The position numbers and the translations under genes were made by a program. From Clostridium beijerinckii HUN142 (GTDB lineage: Bacteria; Bacillota; Clostridia; Clostridiales; Clostridiaceae), in contig NZ_JHXK01000011.1 of NCBI RefSeq assembly GCF_000621745.1, forward strand, positions 172,201-236,200: DNA of 64,000 nt, in the 5' to 3' direction. The notes beneath the pieces were generated by a model, which saw nothing but the letters and a program-made list of their open reading frames with translations, ran no database searches and had not been told where the DNA came from. How positions within the stretch are numbered: the stretch's first letter is position 1; each line of letters starts with the position of its first letter. Of the stretch, positions 1 to 8,962 are shown piece by piece.

Positions 1-2
1 TT

Positions 3-1688
3 ATTATTATTGAGAATAATTGTTGCAGCTCTAACTTAGAAGATTTTATTAATAACAAAGAAAATTGCACACTCTATAAAACGGAACACTGCCTTAACTT
101 ATTTATTAATAAAGATGTAGTTAATAATCTTTTAAATACAAATTCATATGTTATAACATCAGGCTGGCTTAAAAACATGGATAAAGATAATACTTCATTT
201 ATTCTAGAAAAAAAAACCAATAGGCTTCTCCTATTAGATACAGGAATTTACGAGGACAGCACAAAAGAAATTCAAATACTAGCTAACAACTTAAATTTAC
301 CTTACGATTCTTTTTTTGTCGGTTTAGATTTTTTTCATATGTTTATTGAAAAGATTATACTTGATTGGAAACTCGAATTAAAAAATAAGATAAAAATTAG
401 CAATATAAAAATTCTCAGAGAAGAGAAATATAAAAAACTAAAAGACACTTATAAGTTAATTGAAAAGAAAAAGGGGCAACTCTTATACATATTAGACAGT
501 ATTTATGAGGGAGTTTTTATTTTAGACACAAATTATAAAATACTTTTTGTGAATAAAGGCGTAGAAAAATTACTAAATATTAACAACTTTAAAAACATTC
601 TGGGTAGAGACTTATTTGAAATCGGTATTGTTCATAAGGATTATCGCGATATTATACTTAATAGATTTGAAAAAGTGCTTAAGCATAATATATCGGTACC
701 TATAATCGAAGAAAAAATGATTCAATTCGATGGAAATATCATTCCAGTAAATATATACTCTGGAGCTATTGAATATGAAGGCAACCCATGTATATTAAGT
801 GTTATCCGAGATATTTCGGAACACAAAAAATCTGAAAATCTTAGATTAAAAATCCAAGAGCAAAGTAAATTGTTAGATAAAGCTGCAGAATATGATAAAC
901 TTAAAACAGAATTCTTTGCAAATTTATCTCATGAATTTAGAACCCCACTAAACGTAATGCTTAGCACACTGCAGCTTCTAAATTTAATTGGAGCAAACAA
1001 AACTACTACAGATAGCAAAGACAAAATAAGCAAATACTATAATATTATGAAGCAAAACTGCTATAGGTTATTGAGGCTAGTAAATAATTTAATAGATATT
1101 ACTAAAATTGATGCTGAATATTTTAAACTCAGCTTAAAAAATGAAAATATTATATCTACTATAGAGGACATAACTTTGTCTGTAACTGAATACGCTAAAA
1201 ATAAAGGTTTAGATATTATTTTTGACACAAATGTTGAAGAAAAAATCATGGCTTGCGATGCAGATAAAATCGAAAGAATAATGCTTAATCTTCTTTCAAA
1301 TGCCATAAAGTTTACTTCTTCTGGAGGAAGCATATTTGTAAATATCATGGATAAAAAATCAAGCATAATAGTGTCTGTAAAAGATACCGGTGTTGGAATT
1401 CCTCCCGATAAACAATTATCTATTTTCAAAAGATTTGTTCAAGTAGATAAATCACTTTCGAGAAAAAGAGAAGGAAGCGGTATAGGACTTTCTCTTGTAA
1501 AATCCCTTGTTGAACTTCACGATGGTACAATTAAGATTAATAGTGAATATGGCAAAGGAAGCGAGTTTATAATAGAACTTCCCTTTAAAGTCCTGCCAGA
1601 AAGTGAAAATATTATATCAGATGAGGATTTAGCTAAAGAAAGTAATATTCAAAGGATAAAAATAGAGTTTTCTGACATATATGATTAA
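3..1688 (+). CDS. DUF1638-like / PAS sensor histidine kinase (5' end outside the window)
   Basis: The frame is open for 58 codons upstream of the ATG at 177 and runs off the left edge, so this is the 3' part of a longer gene and 177 is not its start. The first ~125 visible residues (motifs TSGWLKNMDKD, LLLLDTGIY, LPYDSFFVGLDFF) resemble the C-terminal part of DUF1638; this is recognition by eye. Numbering from the Met at 177, a PAS domain spans about 100-215 (DSIYEGVFILDTN). HisKA has the phospho-acceptor His near 252 in LSHEFRTPLN. The HATPase domain shows LNLLSNAIKF (N box), DTGVGIPP (G1) and GSGIGLSLV (G2). No membrane segment is visible, so it is probably a soluble sensor kinase. There is no response regulator downstream; a partner may lie upstream. 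Confidence 0.85.
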   Translation: MIIENNCCSSNLEDFINNKENCTLYKTEHCLNLFINKDVVNNLLNTNSYVITSGWLKNMDKDNTSFILEKKTNRLLLLDTGIYEDSTKEIQILANNLNLPYDSFFVGLDFFHMFIEKIILDWKLELKNKIKISNIKILREEKYKKLKDTYKLIEKKKGQLLYILDSIYEGVFILDTNYKILFVNKGVEKLLNINNFKNILGRDLFEIGIVHKDYRDIILNRFEKVLKHNISVPIIEEKMIQFDGNIIPVNIYSGAIEYEGNPCILSVIRDISEHKKSENLRLKIQEQSKLLDKAAEYDKLKTEFFANLSHEFRTPLNVMLSTLQLLNLIGANKTTTDSKDKISKYYNIMKQNCYRLLRLVNNLIDITKIDAEYFKLSLKNENIISTIEDITLSVTEYAKNKGLDIIFDTNVEEKIMACDADKIERIMLNLLSNAIKFTSSGGSIFVNIMDKKSSIIVSVKDTGVGIPPDKQLSIFKRFVQVDKSLSRKREGSGIGLSLVKSLVELHDGTIKINSEYGKGSEFIIELPFKVLPESENIISDEDLAKESNIQRIKIEFSDIYD

Positions 1689-1768
1689 ATGTTTTAAATA
1701 TCAGTACATAAGGTAAATATTGGTACCCAAGACACCTTGTGTGCTGTAATGTTTAATATGGCTTTACT

Positions 1769-2764
1769 CTAATTTAATACTCTTCCTACATACTTCATAT
1801 TAGACCTGCTTAATCTGCTTATTTTAACAACATCTCCAGTTCTAGGCGCTTGAATATACATATCATCTCCTATATACATGCCTACGTGTGTAGATTCTGA
1901 TGGTTTATTAAACACCAAATCCCCTGGTTTAATTTCAGATATGCTAATTTTCTTTGCAAAACTCTGCTGATCCTGTGATATTCTAGGTACGTATATTCCT
2001 TGTGACTTAAAGACATATTGAATTAAACCTGAGCAATCAAATCCTGTTGGCGACTCTCCTCCCCATAAGTAAGGAACTTTCAAATATTTTTCAGCTTCTT
2101 CTATTAGCGACCTTGTCTGTCCCGTAATATCAGATGATAATGTCACCGGAATAGTTATTCCTGTATTACTACTCAGCAATATATTATTTTGTTTAATATA
2201 TTTTAAGAGTTTATCTTTTTGATCTTCTAATTCTATAACTTGACTTCTAATATCGTTTTCATTTTTTTGCAAGTCAGCTTTTTCTTTTTCTATCTCTTCC
2301 TTTACTTCTATGATTCTTTTTTCCGATTCTTTTGCTTCTAAAATTAGATTTTTATCATTCTCGCATATTTTATATATTAATGATGCCTTATTCATTGCTT
2401 CCAAAACATTACCTGAAGAAACTAGAGCATCTAGGTATTGAAGTGTTGTTGATTCAATACCTCCACTCAATTGTATTCCTCTTAATCTTTCTGCTAATTT
2501 CTTATCTTTTTCTTCTACGCTCTCCTTAGCTATCTTTAGGTGTTCCTCATTAGCTTTTATTTGATTTTCTTTTTGAAAAATTTCTTCTTTAAGCTTATTT
2601 AGCTTGTCTATATTATTATCAATTTTACTATCGCACTCCTGAATGTTTTGTATAGCTTGTTCGAGTGATAGTTCAGGTTCTGCAAAAGCTGGTAATTCAT
2701 TACTCATCATTGTCATAAAAAATAGTAAAGTTACTATCAATGCAATTTTACACCTAATTTTCAT
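1769..2764 (-). CDS. secreted NlpC/P60 peptidoglycan endopeptidase with N-terminal coiled coil
   Basis: Start set at 2764 rather than the upstream in-frame ATG at 2782, because the GGGGGAGGAT Shine-Dalgarno lies between the two. The protein is 331 residues: signal peptide of about 28 residues ending PAFA, a long Lys/Glu-rich coiled coil (about 35-200, PcsB/CwlO style), then a C-terminal NlpC/P60 domain. The catalytic Cys is in FDCSGL (near residue 243) and the His in THVGMY (near 290). The family cleaves D-Glu-(m)DAP type stem peptide bonds, and the coiled-coil type is usually kept inactive until recruited to the membrane for daughter-cell separation or wall growth. Monocistronic, convergent with the upstream kinase gene. 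Confidence 0.9.
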   Translation of the reverse strand: MKIRCKIALIVTLLFFMTMMSNELPAFAEPELSLEQAIQNIQECDSKIDNNIDKLNKLKEEIFQKENQIKANEEHLKIAKESVEEKDKKLAERLRGIQLSGGIESTTLQYLDALVSSGNVLEAMNKASLIYKICENDKNLILEAKESEKRIIEVKEEIEKEKADLQKNENDIRSQVIELEDQKDKLLKYIKQNNILLSSNTGITIPVTLSSDITGQTRSLIEEAEKYLKVPYLWGGESPTGFDCSGLIQYVFKSQGIYVPRISQDQQSFAKKISISEIKPGDLVFNKPSESTHVGMYIGDDMYIQAPRTGDVVKISRLSRSNMKYVGRVLN

Positions 2765-2782
2765 CTTATCCTCCCCCGGCAT

Positions 2783-3338
2783 CTACTAAATATAAATTTC
2801 AACATTCTAAAAACAAAATCTTAATATGTAAAGTTTTTTACTAATAATAACTACATAATTTATCTGATGTCTAACCACTGTTGCCCTCACTTTTCTTAGT
2901 GGAGGACAACAGTGGCTAAACCCTAGATAAATTCAACTAGGATTTAGCTGGCCCCCCACCTAAATCAAGTCTCACTTTATATTATATAGTTATGTAAAAA
3001 GTTATTTTACTTAATTCTCTTTTACATATATATATTAAATAACCATAACTTTTATTACTGATATTGTTACTAAAATATATTAATTTTTTGATCCATTTTA
3101 GAAGAAATTTGTATTAAATTTATTAATTATTAACATTTATCAAACCTTTATTACTATTAAGATAATATTAAAATTATTTTCGTAAATATCTTCAGAAAAT
3201 TGCCTATTAATTTACCAAATGGGAATTTATATGAAGATGCAGTTTTAGTATAAATGATTTATATTATTAGTATAGAGGTAATAAAAAATTAATATCCTCA
3301 AAACAATATAAATTATTTTTTAAACTGGAGGGATTATT
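2783..3338. other. intergenic region between NlpC/P60 gene and small ORF
   Basis: 556 bases without a convincing gene. It holds the GC-richer structured element at 2869-2970 (separate entry). The rest is very AT-rich and must contain the promoters of the flanking divergent genes, but no -35/-10 pair stands out. Confidence 0.6.
2869..2970. other. two-hairpin structured element, possible IS200/IS605-type end remnant
   Basis: Hairpin 1 pairs CCACTGTTG (2875-2883) with CAACAGTGG (2907-2915), and its inner arms CCTCACT and AGTGGAGG also pair. Hairpin 2 pairs GATTTAG (2941-2947) with CTAAATC (2960-2966) around a C-rich loop and is followed directly by AAG, giving TCAAG. The sequence ATTCAAC lies between the two. 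A terminal hairpin followed by TCAAG is what right ends of IS200/IS605 transposons look like, but no tnpA or tnpB ORF is present. It does not match the c-di-AMP, cobalamin or c-di-GMP riboswitch consensus I know. The structure is seen directly; its identity is inference. Confidence 0.45.
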
Positions 3339-3608
3339 ATGAACGGTAAAGCTATTAACAAATCTAGTTTCAAATTGGTAACCTATACAACCAATAAAAA
3401 CATTTCACTTACTAAGGTTTCCAAAGGTATGTCTAAAATTCTAATCTATGCATTTAAAATATGTAAGTCTGTTTTTAATTTACTTTTCAGTAATTTAGAA
3501 TATATGGATACCCAAAATACAGCACATTCTAGAGGTAGTGAGTACAATTACGATATAACTGATGCTACTGAACTTAAATTAATAGCATCAAGAAGAACAT
3601 TTTTATAA
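3339..3608 (+). CDS. small protein of unknown function (89 aa)
   Basis: A strong GGAGGG ribosome binding site sits 8 bases before the ATG, and a good plus-strand terminator follows at 3674-3736, so this is likely a real single-gene transcript. The product is basic at the N-terminus with a weakly hydrophobic central segment (about 28-50, ILIYAFKICKSVFNLLF) and a polar C-terminal half. There is no signal peptide or recognisable motif. I do not recognise the family. Its orientation is opposite to both neighbours. Confidence 0.6.
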   Translation: MNGKAINKSSFKLVTYTTNKNISLTKVSKGMSKILIYAFKICKSVFNLLFSNLEYMDTQNTAHSRGSEYNYDITDATELKLIASRRTFL

Positions 3609-3673
3609 TCAACACTGTTATAGTATGTACACTGCTTTATTATATAAAATTACTTTCACTACTATAATTGTTT

Positions 3674-3736
3674 AAAGAGCTACTTATGTACTTAAATGAA
3701 TTGTTATTTCACTTAAAAACCTAAGTAGCTCTTTTT
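3674..3736 (+). terminator. rho-independent terminator of the 89-aa gene
   Basis: AAAGAGCTACTTA pairs with TAAGTAGCTCTTT across a 35-base loop, followed by a T-run on the plus strand. It may also act weakly for the convergent PRPP-synthetase gene. Confidence 0.75.
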
Positions 3737-3748
3737 CTTATAAAATAA

Positions 3749-4840
3749 TTACTTATTTAACAAGCTATGTATTATTCTTGTTGCATCCATGTATTTAGCA
3801 ATTGATCTTCCATAATTTAATCTATTGATAATCCTAGCACAAAGCTCTGACATATCAACGCTCCTAAACCATGCTGAGTCTTTTAATTCTTCTGGTATAT
3901 ATGTTAAATTAGTAGAATATATTCTTGTCAATAAACCTTCCTCATGAGCCTTATTAAACTTTTCAACGCCTTCTGTAAAGAAAGCAAAGGTTGCTGCAAC
4001 ATATATATTCTTAACATTTCTTTTCTTTAATTCCTTAGCTATATCAAGAACAGATTCTCCTGATGCTATCATATCATCAACTATTAAAACATCTTTATCT
4101 TCAACAGCTCTTCCCATATATTCGTGCTGAACAATAGGATTTTTTCCATTAACAATTGTAGAATGATCTCTTCTCTTGTAGAATAAGCCAACATCTACAC
4201 CTAAAGCACTTGAGTAATATATAGCCCTATCCATCGCTCCGGTATCAGGACTTATTACAAGCAGCTTTTCTTTATCTAATTCTAATGATTTCTCATTTGA
4301 TAAGATTCCTTTTACAATATCATATGTTGGATATACATTTTCGAAAGATAGTAAAGGAATAGCATTTTGAATATTAGGATCATGTACATCAAAAGTGATG
4401 ATTTCATCAACACCTAATCTTTCAAGTTCTTGAAGTGCTAACGCACAGTCTAAAGATTCTCTACCTTTACGTCTATGTTGTCTTGATTCGTATAAAAGAG
4501 GCATGATTACAGTTATTCTTGCTGCCTTACCTCTAATTGCTGCAACAGTTCTCTTTATATCTTGAAAATGTTCATCAGGACCCTTGTGATTTTCAATCCC
4601 AAACATCTTATATGTACAGCTATAGTTTCCAACATCACATAAAATATAAATGTCCTTTCCTCTAATAGATTCAGAAATTTTTACTTTTCCTTCCCCATTA
4701 GAAAATCGTATTTCATCAAGTGGCACTAAGAATGACTCAGTACAATTTCTGTTTTTTTGGATATACTTTTCTATAGCATTACCTAATTCTGAACAGCTTT
4801 CTAATGCTATAATTCCAAGTTCATGATTTAATTCACTCAT
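3749..4840 (-). CDS. divergent ribose-phosphate pyrophosphokinase (PRPP synthetase) family protein
   Basis: 363 residues, longer than the usual ~315 of Prs. The C-terminal half carries a type I phosphoribosyltransferase PRPP loop, VLIVDDMIASGES (near 258), and the N-terminal half has the Prs-like ATP region. The hallmark loops differ: YARQDRK is replaced by YESRQHRRKGRES, and the Mg-binding DLHAxQIQGFF by FDVHDPNIQNAIP. It should make PRPP from ribose 5-phosphate and ATP if active, feeding purine, pyrimidine, His and Trp synthesis and the xpt reaction encoded nearby. The sequence belongs to a second, divergent class seen in clostridia, so catalysis is inferred. GGGGAA ribosome binding site; monocistronic. 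Confidence 0.8.
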   Translation of the reverse strand: MSELNHELGIIALESCSELGNAIEKYIQKNRNCTESFLVPLDEIRFSNGEGKVKISESIRGKDIYILCDVGNYSCTYKMFGIENHKGPDEHFQDIKRTVAAIRGKAARITVIMPLLYESRQHRRKGRESLDCALALQELERLGVDEIITFDVHDPNIQNAIPLLSFENVYPTYDIVKGILSNEKSLELDKEKLLVISPDTGAMDRAIYYSSALGVDVGLFYKRRDHSTIVNGKNPIVQHEYMGRAVEDKDVLIVDDMIASGESVLDIAKELKKRNVKNIYVAATFAFFTEGVEKFNKAHEEGLLTRIYSTNLTYIPEELKDSAWFRSVDMSELCARIINRLNYGRSIAKYMDATRIIHSLLNK

Positions 4841-5166
4841 TTGCGTTCCCCTTTTTTAATTATTTTGTAAATTGGCTTATTATTATGAAAAAAACTCAAA
4901 CAATTAAAGTATACCTCAAAATTGGATATATATAAATATATTATTACAATTTTCAAGAAAATTTTATGATAATTTTAAAGTTAACCTTTTCAATTCCTGA
5001 TAAAATTCCATTTTAATATAATCATTGAGATAATTTTTCAAATTCGTAGATTCCTTTAACAATATTGTTAATAAATTTAAGCAACATTACATATATGTGC
5101 TACACTATTATAATAATACGATACTCATTATATCGAATATCAGTAAATAGTTTGATACTATATTAT
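4841..5166. other. AT-rich intergenic region
   Basis: 326 bases upstream of the PRPP-synthetase-like gene and downstream of the ABC ATPase gene. I see no ORF with a ribosome binding site, no strong hairpin and no clear promoter pair. Confidence 0.5.
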
Positions 5167-5862
5167 TTAACAAAGCTGCTTTTCCCCAATAATTTCTCCA
5201 TCTTTTATAGTTAATATTCTTTGAGTTTCACTGGCCAAATTATTATCATGAGTAATTAACACTATAGTTCTTCCTTGTTTCTCGTGTATATTGTGAAATA
5301 AATTCATAACTGTTCTACCAGTTTCAGAATCAAGTGCTCCAGTTGGTTCATCCGCAAGTATAATATCTGGATCATTTGCTAATGCACGAGCAATTGCAAC
5401 TCTTTGTTTTTGGCCGCCTGACAACTCATTAGGCAGGTGCGTTAGCCTGTCTTCCATTCCAACTAGCCGCAATAATTCTTTTGCCCTATTTATTCTTGTT
5501 TTTCTATCCATTCCATAATAAAGCATTGGCAGTTCTACATTTTGAATAGAATTTGTTCTAGCTATTAAATTAGAAGTCTGAAATACAAATCCAATTTTCT
5601 TATTCCTAATCTCTGCTAACTTATTGTCATTTACTTTACCAATATCTATTCCATCAAGAATATACTTACCTGATGTTTGCCTATCAAGTACTCCTATAAT
5701 ATTCATTAATGTACTCTTACCAGATCCAGATGCACCAACAATAGCTATAAATTCACCTTTCTTAACATTAATATCAATATTCTTAAGGATATCTAATTGA
5801 TTTTCTTTGCCTATAAAAAAACTTTTAGTAATTTTATTCATTTCAATAATACTATTACCCAA
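5167..5862 (-). CDS. ABC transporter ATPase, MacB/LolD-like
   Basis: 231 residues with Walker A GASGSGKST, the Q-loop region, signature LSGGQKQR, Walker B IILADEPTG and H-loop ITHD. The pattern LADEPTGALDSETG is typical of MacB/LolD/SalX-type ATPases that energise FtsX-like permeases for peptide, antibiotic or lipoprotein export. The start is a TTG codon at 5862: AGGAGG lies 7 bases upstream and no ATG is closer. No permease gene lies on either side (neighbours are a helicase and a PRPP-synthetase homologue), so it is either an orphan or works with a permease encoded elsewhere. Confidence 0.85.
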   Translation of the reverse strand: MGNSIIEMNKITKSFFIGKENQLDILKNIDINVKKGEFIAIVGASGSGKSTLMNIIGVLDRQTSGKYILDGIDIGKVNDNKLAEIRNKKIGFVFQTSNLIARTNSIQNVELPMLYYGMDRKTRINRAKELLRLVGMEDRLTHLPNELSGGQKQRVAIARALANDPDIILADEPTGALDSETGRTVMNLFHNIHEKQGRTIVLITHDNNLASETQRILTIKDGEIIGEKQLC

Positions 5863-6042
5863 TCAGCTACCTCCTATATTTCATAAAAAATTGAAATATA
5901 ATAAATTTATCTATTAAAATTATTAATCTATGTTTTCAATTTCATATTATTGTCCCTTATAATATTTTGTTACTAATTTTGAAACTTTCTTAGGCTGCTA
6001 ATTTTAGAATATTTATTTTAAAACGTATTCATATAAAATAAT

Positions 6043-6090
6043 AAGTAATAACAAATCGAAGTAAATTTAGCACTCAATTTATTATTACTT
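6043..6090 (-). terminator. probable terminator of the helicase gene
   Basis: AAGTAATAA (6043-6051) pairs with TTATTACTT (6082-6090), with a T-rich tail on the minus strand, just downstream of the helicase stop codon. The stem is AU-rich, so strength is uncertain. Confidence 0.5.
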
Positions 6091-6108
6091 GTTGTATTAT
6101 TAATATTA

Positions 6109-7866
6109 TTAAAGTGTTAATAATATATCATTTATTTCTTCACTTACTTTAAATCTCTCATCATAAACCCATTGGACATCTAACTTTAAATTGAATATTT
6201 TAGAAAATGAATAATACATATTTATCTTTTGATAATATATCTCTAAATCATCTAAACCCCCTTTAAAACATTGAGGTTTAAATAATTCCTTCTGCTTATT
6301 AACAAATAATTCATCTACATAATTTAAAAATGCATCCATAAGTTCATCTCTAGACACATCAAATGGAACTTTCAGTAGATCCCATTGAACTTCCTCATTA
6401 AGCCTGTATTTCTTTAATCTGTCTAAGATTAAAATATATTCACTTACATCCATCTTAGTATAATAATCTAATTTTTCTGTTCTCGTACTCCAAAGAGCTA
6501 GTTTCTCATTTAAAGGCAGACTTCTAATCCTAAGTATTGCCTCTGATGGTCCTATAACGGCTTGTTTTATAACTTCATCTTCTATTTCTAATTTAGATTT
6601 AATTATATCTGCATTGCCGCCAACACTAGCAATATACCCTTCATCATAAATACCAAGTCTTCCCGCACGTCCTCCAACTTGCTTTATTTCTTGTGAAGTT
6701 AATTCTCTTACTTCTTCTCCATCAAATTTTTTTATGCTCATAAATATAATTCTTCGGATAGGCAGATTAACTCCCATTCCTATTGCATCAGTAGTTACAA
6801 GGATTTTTGTTTCCTTATTAATAAACTGTTCGTATTGCATCTTTCTAACTTCCGGTGGCAAATCACCATATATTATACTTGGCTTGATGTTCCTACTTGA
6901 ATATTCCTCTGCTATTTCTAATACTCTTTTTTTAGAAAAGACTACGATAGCATCTCCTTCTTGAACATCATTATAACTAAAATTCTTATATTCAACTTCT
7001 AATGGTATAGACCTTTTATATTCCTTTATTTCATACTCATCTTTGCAATCACTTATAATTGTTTCTAATATATATTTAGCATTTGCAGCTCCGCATATAT
7101 GTATTTCGTCACACTGAAGACCTAATAGAGCTTTGCTCCATGCCATTCCTCGGAAAGGATCACTTATCATTTGTATTTCATCAATTACAGCTATATCATA
7201 GTGCTCTTTTAAATTAACTTTCTCTATTGTACATGATGTATGAGTAGATCCCACATTTATTATTTCCTCTTCACCAGTTAAAAGATCACAAATTACCCCT
7301 TCCTTATTTAACTTTTCAAAATTTTCTAACGCTAGAATTCTAAGCGGTGATAAATAAACACCTTTTTTAGCACTTTTAAGACGTTCTAAAGCATTATATG
7401 TTTTTCCTGTATTTGTATCGCCTAAATGTATATAAAACTTTCTTCTCATGCTTCTTGCTTGACGATACTCATCTTTAGGGTTAGTTGGGAAGTTTTCTTC
7501 AAATTCTTTTGCAACTAATCTAGGAATATGTTGTTTTATGAGTATTGTCATTAATCCTTGATTTAAAAAACTATTATAATTTCCACGCACTACCTCGTAA
7601 AAATCAAAATTTGTATTATTATTTTTATTATAATAATTAAGCATTTTCTTAGAAACAGTTTCCAGCAATTCCTCATATCTCTCATAAACTTCATTAAAAT
7701 CTCTTAGACTTTGATTTTCTAATTCCTTAAGATGTCTAAGTTTCTTTCTTATTGAACTCTCATGCTCTAATAATGCTCCTGGCTTTGAATGCTCAACTAT
7801 TTCTTCTATTTGATTTATCTGACTCTTGTACTTTTTAAATTCTCTTTGTGCTGCATTATTTTTCAT
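6109..7866 (-). CDS. Suv3-like superfamily 2 RNA helicase
   Basis: 585 residues. Motif I is GDTNTGKTYNAL, motif II DEIQM (the Suv3-type DEIQ rather than DEAD), followed by the helicase C domain with VTTDAIGMGVNLP (motif V) and QVGGRAGRLG (motif VI). The N-terminal ~150 residues are charged and helical. This matches the Suv3 lineage, known from mitochondria as the RNA-degradosome helicase, and a minority of bacteria carry it. An RNA-unwinding role linked to mRNA decay or ribosome biogenesis is inferred. ATG start with GGAGTGG about 9 bases upstream. Monocistronic. Confidence 0.85.
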   Translation of the reverse strand: MKNNAAQREFKKYKSQINQIEEIVEHSKPGALLEHESSIRKKLRHLKELENQSLRDFNEVYERYEELLETVSKKMLNYYNKNNNTNFDFYEVVRGNYNSFLNQGLMTILIKQHIPRLVAKEFEENFPTNPKDEYRQARSMRRKFYIHLGDTNTGKTYNALERLKSAKKGVYLSPLRILALENFEKLNKEGVICDLLTGEEEIINVGSTHTSCTIEKVNLKEHYDIAVIDEIQMISDPFRGMAWSKALLGLQCDEIHICGAANAKYILETIISDCKDEYEIKEYKRSIPLEVEYKNFSYNDVQEGDAIVVFSKKRVLEIAEEYSSRNIKPSIIYGDLPPEVRKMQYEQFINKETKILVTTDAIGMGVNLPIRRIIFMSIKKFDGEEVRELTSQEIKQVGGRAGRLGIYDEGYIASVGGNADIIKSKLEIEDEVIKQAVIGPSEAILRIRSLPLNEKLALWSTRTEKLDYYTKMDVSEYILILDRLKKYRLNEEVQWDLLKVPFDVSRDELMDAFLNYVDELFVNKQKELFKPQCFKGGLDDLEIYYQKINMYYSFSKIFNLKLDVQWVYDERFKVSEEINDILLTL

Positions 7867-8113
7867 TTATCCCACTCCATATACTAATATAATATTTTAA
7901 CTGCAAAAATATTTTCTATTAATAATATAACTATGATTAAATATATTTATTCCTTCATAAGATCACATGAAAATTATACCATAATCTTATAATGGTGAAA
8001 AAAATTACTTTAATATTATTATGTAATATTTCACAAACTGAAGCCATATACTTAGTTATCAATAAAATTTATCTAATACTTTTATTTTAATAAGTATAAG
8101 GCGGTGCGTTCAT

Positions 8114-8371
8114 ATGGAATTAATGTATGTAAAATATATCAATGGTGAAAGACACTCTATAATTAAGGATGGAGATGATATTATAATGAGTAATTCAAAA
8201 ATAATAAAATTCGATTCAGCTAAGAAACAAAAAGTTAATGAACATACTCCTTGTTCAAAAAAGAAAAATAATGAAGCTTATAATAATTCCAATGATAAAA
8301 TTAATGAAGAAATCACTGACTTTTTCTTTAATGCTATACACAAGAACTACCTATCTAATAGAAATAAATAG
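8114..8371 (+). CDS. small hydrophilic protein of unknown function (85 aa)
   Basis: An ORF with AAGGCGGTG about 7 bases before the ATG. The product is rich in Lys, Asn, Asp and Glu, with no signal peptide, membrane segment or known motif. An alternative start at an internal ATG (the MSNSKIIKFD site) has GGATGGAG about 11 bases upstream, so the N-terminus is uncertain. It is isolated between minus-strand genes. I do not recognise it. Confidence 0.45.
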   Translation: MELMYVKYINGERHSIIKDGDDIIMSNSKIIKFDSAKKQKVNEHTPCSKKKNNEAYNNSNDKINEEITDFFFNAIHKNYLSNRNK

Positions 8372-8604
8372 AATAGCTCGAACAAGCTATATTAGTAATT
8401 TTTATACTATTCTAAGCATAATAACTTAAATCTATTATATATGGTAATTTCTATATACTCTACAAACCCTTATGTTCTCTATAAATTGTTAACTTTTTAA
8501 GTTTTTCATTGTTAAAAATTTAAATTCTTATATTCCTTTATTCTTAAATTCTTAAATTCTTTAATTTTTAACTTTTTAAAAAGTTTCATTTAAATACATC
8601 TTCC

Positions 8605-8700
8605 ATAAAAAAATCGCAGGCGACTGTGGAGCTGAAGATTTTTTTCACGCATCTGCCTTTTCGAACACATGTGAGAAAAATTTGGCAGGCAAATATGATT
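8605..8700. other. GC-richer structured island of unknown nature
   Basis: Much richer in G+C than its surroundings. AAAAATC (8610s) and GATTTTT (8637-8643) can pair around a 20-base GC-rich segment, and CTGCC (about 8655) pairs with GGCAG (about 8691). It could be an RNA element or the remnant of a dispersed repeat. No function is assigned. Confidence 0.3.
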
Positions 8701-8853
8701 TATTTTTTTATTCTTTTATAGTAATTAACCCTAGTAAAATATGCTACTATAAAGTTATCTACAAATTTAATTGCATTATAATTTCCTAAAGAATAAAAAA
8801 AGTATTTATTGGTAAGAACTTATATGTTTTTGTATCTTATAAAATAATATAAT

Positions 8854-8894
8854 AATACCTCAGGCTATTCATCTAATAAAAAACCTGAGGTATT
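8854..8894 (-). terminator. terminator downstream of pepT
   Basis: AATACCTCAGG (8854-8864) pairs perfectly with CCTGAGGTATT (8884-8894) over a 19-base loop, just beyond the pepT stop codon. The tail is only moderately T-rich on either strand. Confidence 0.65.
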
Positions 8895-8962
8895 ATATTT
8901 AATAATTCATTTTTTACTTGTAATTTAATCCAAAAAATTTATTTCAAATTAAATATTCTCAT

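Larger units (their letters stand above)
8372..8962. other. intergenic region with low-complexity T/A-rich tract and a GC-richer island
   Basis: 591 bases. Positions about 8490-8590 are a low-complexity run built on variants of TTCTTAAATTC. The GC-richer structured island (8605-8700) and the terminator (8854-8894) have their own entries. No ORF with a ribosome binding site is seen. Confidence 0.6.

Noticed and set aside
1061..1429. 122-codon minus-strand open frame inside the kinase gene
   Set aside because: It is antisense to the HisKA/HATPase coding region and has no ribosome binding site; a shadow frame.
2869..2970. c-di-AMP (ydaO) or other riboswitch controlling the NlpC/P60 gene
   Set aside because: Such riboswitches often precede wall-hydrolase genes, but the conserved cores are missing and the hairpin layout differs.
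8238..8429. 63-codon plus-strand open frame overlapping the 85-aa small ORF
   Set aside because: Wrong frame relative to the better-supported ORF and lacks its own ribosome binding site.
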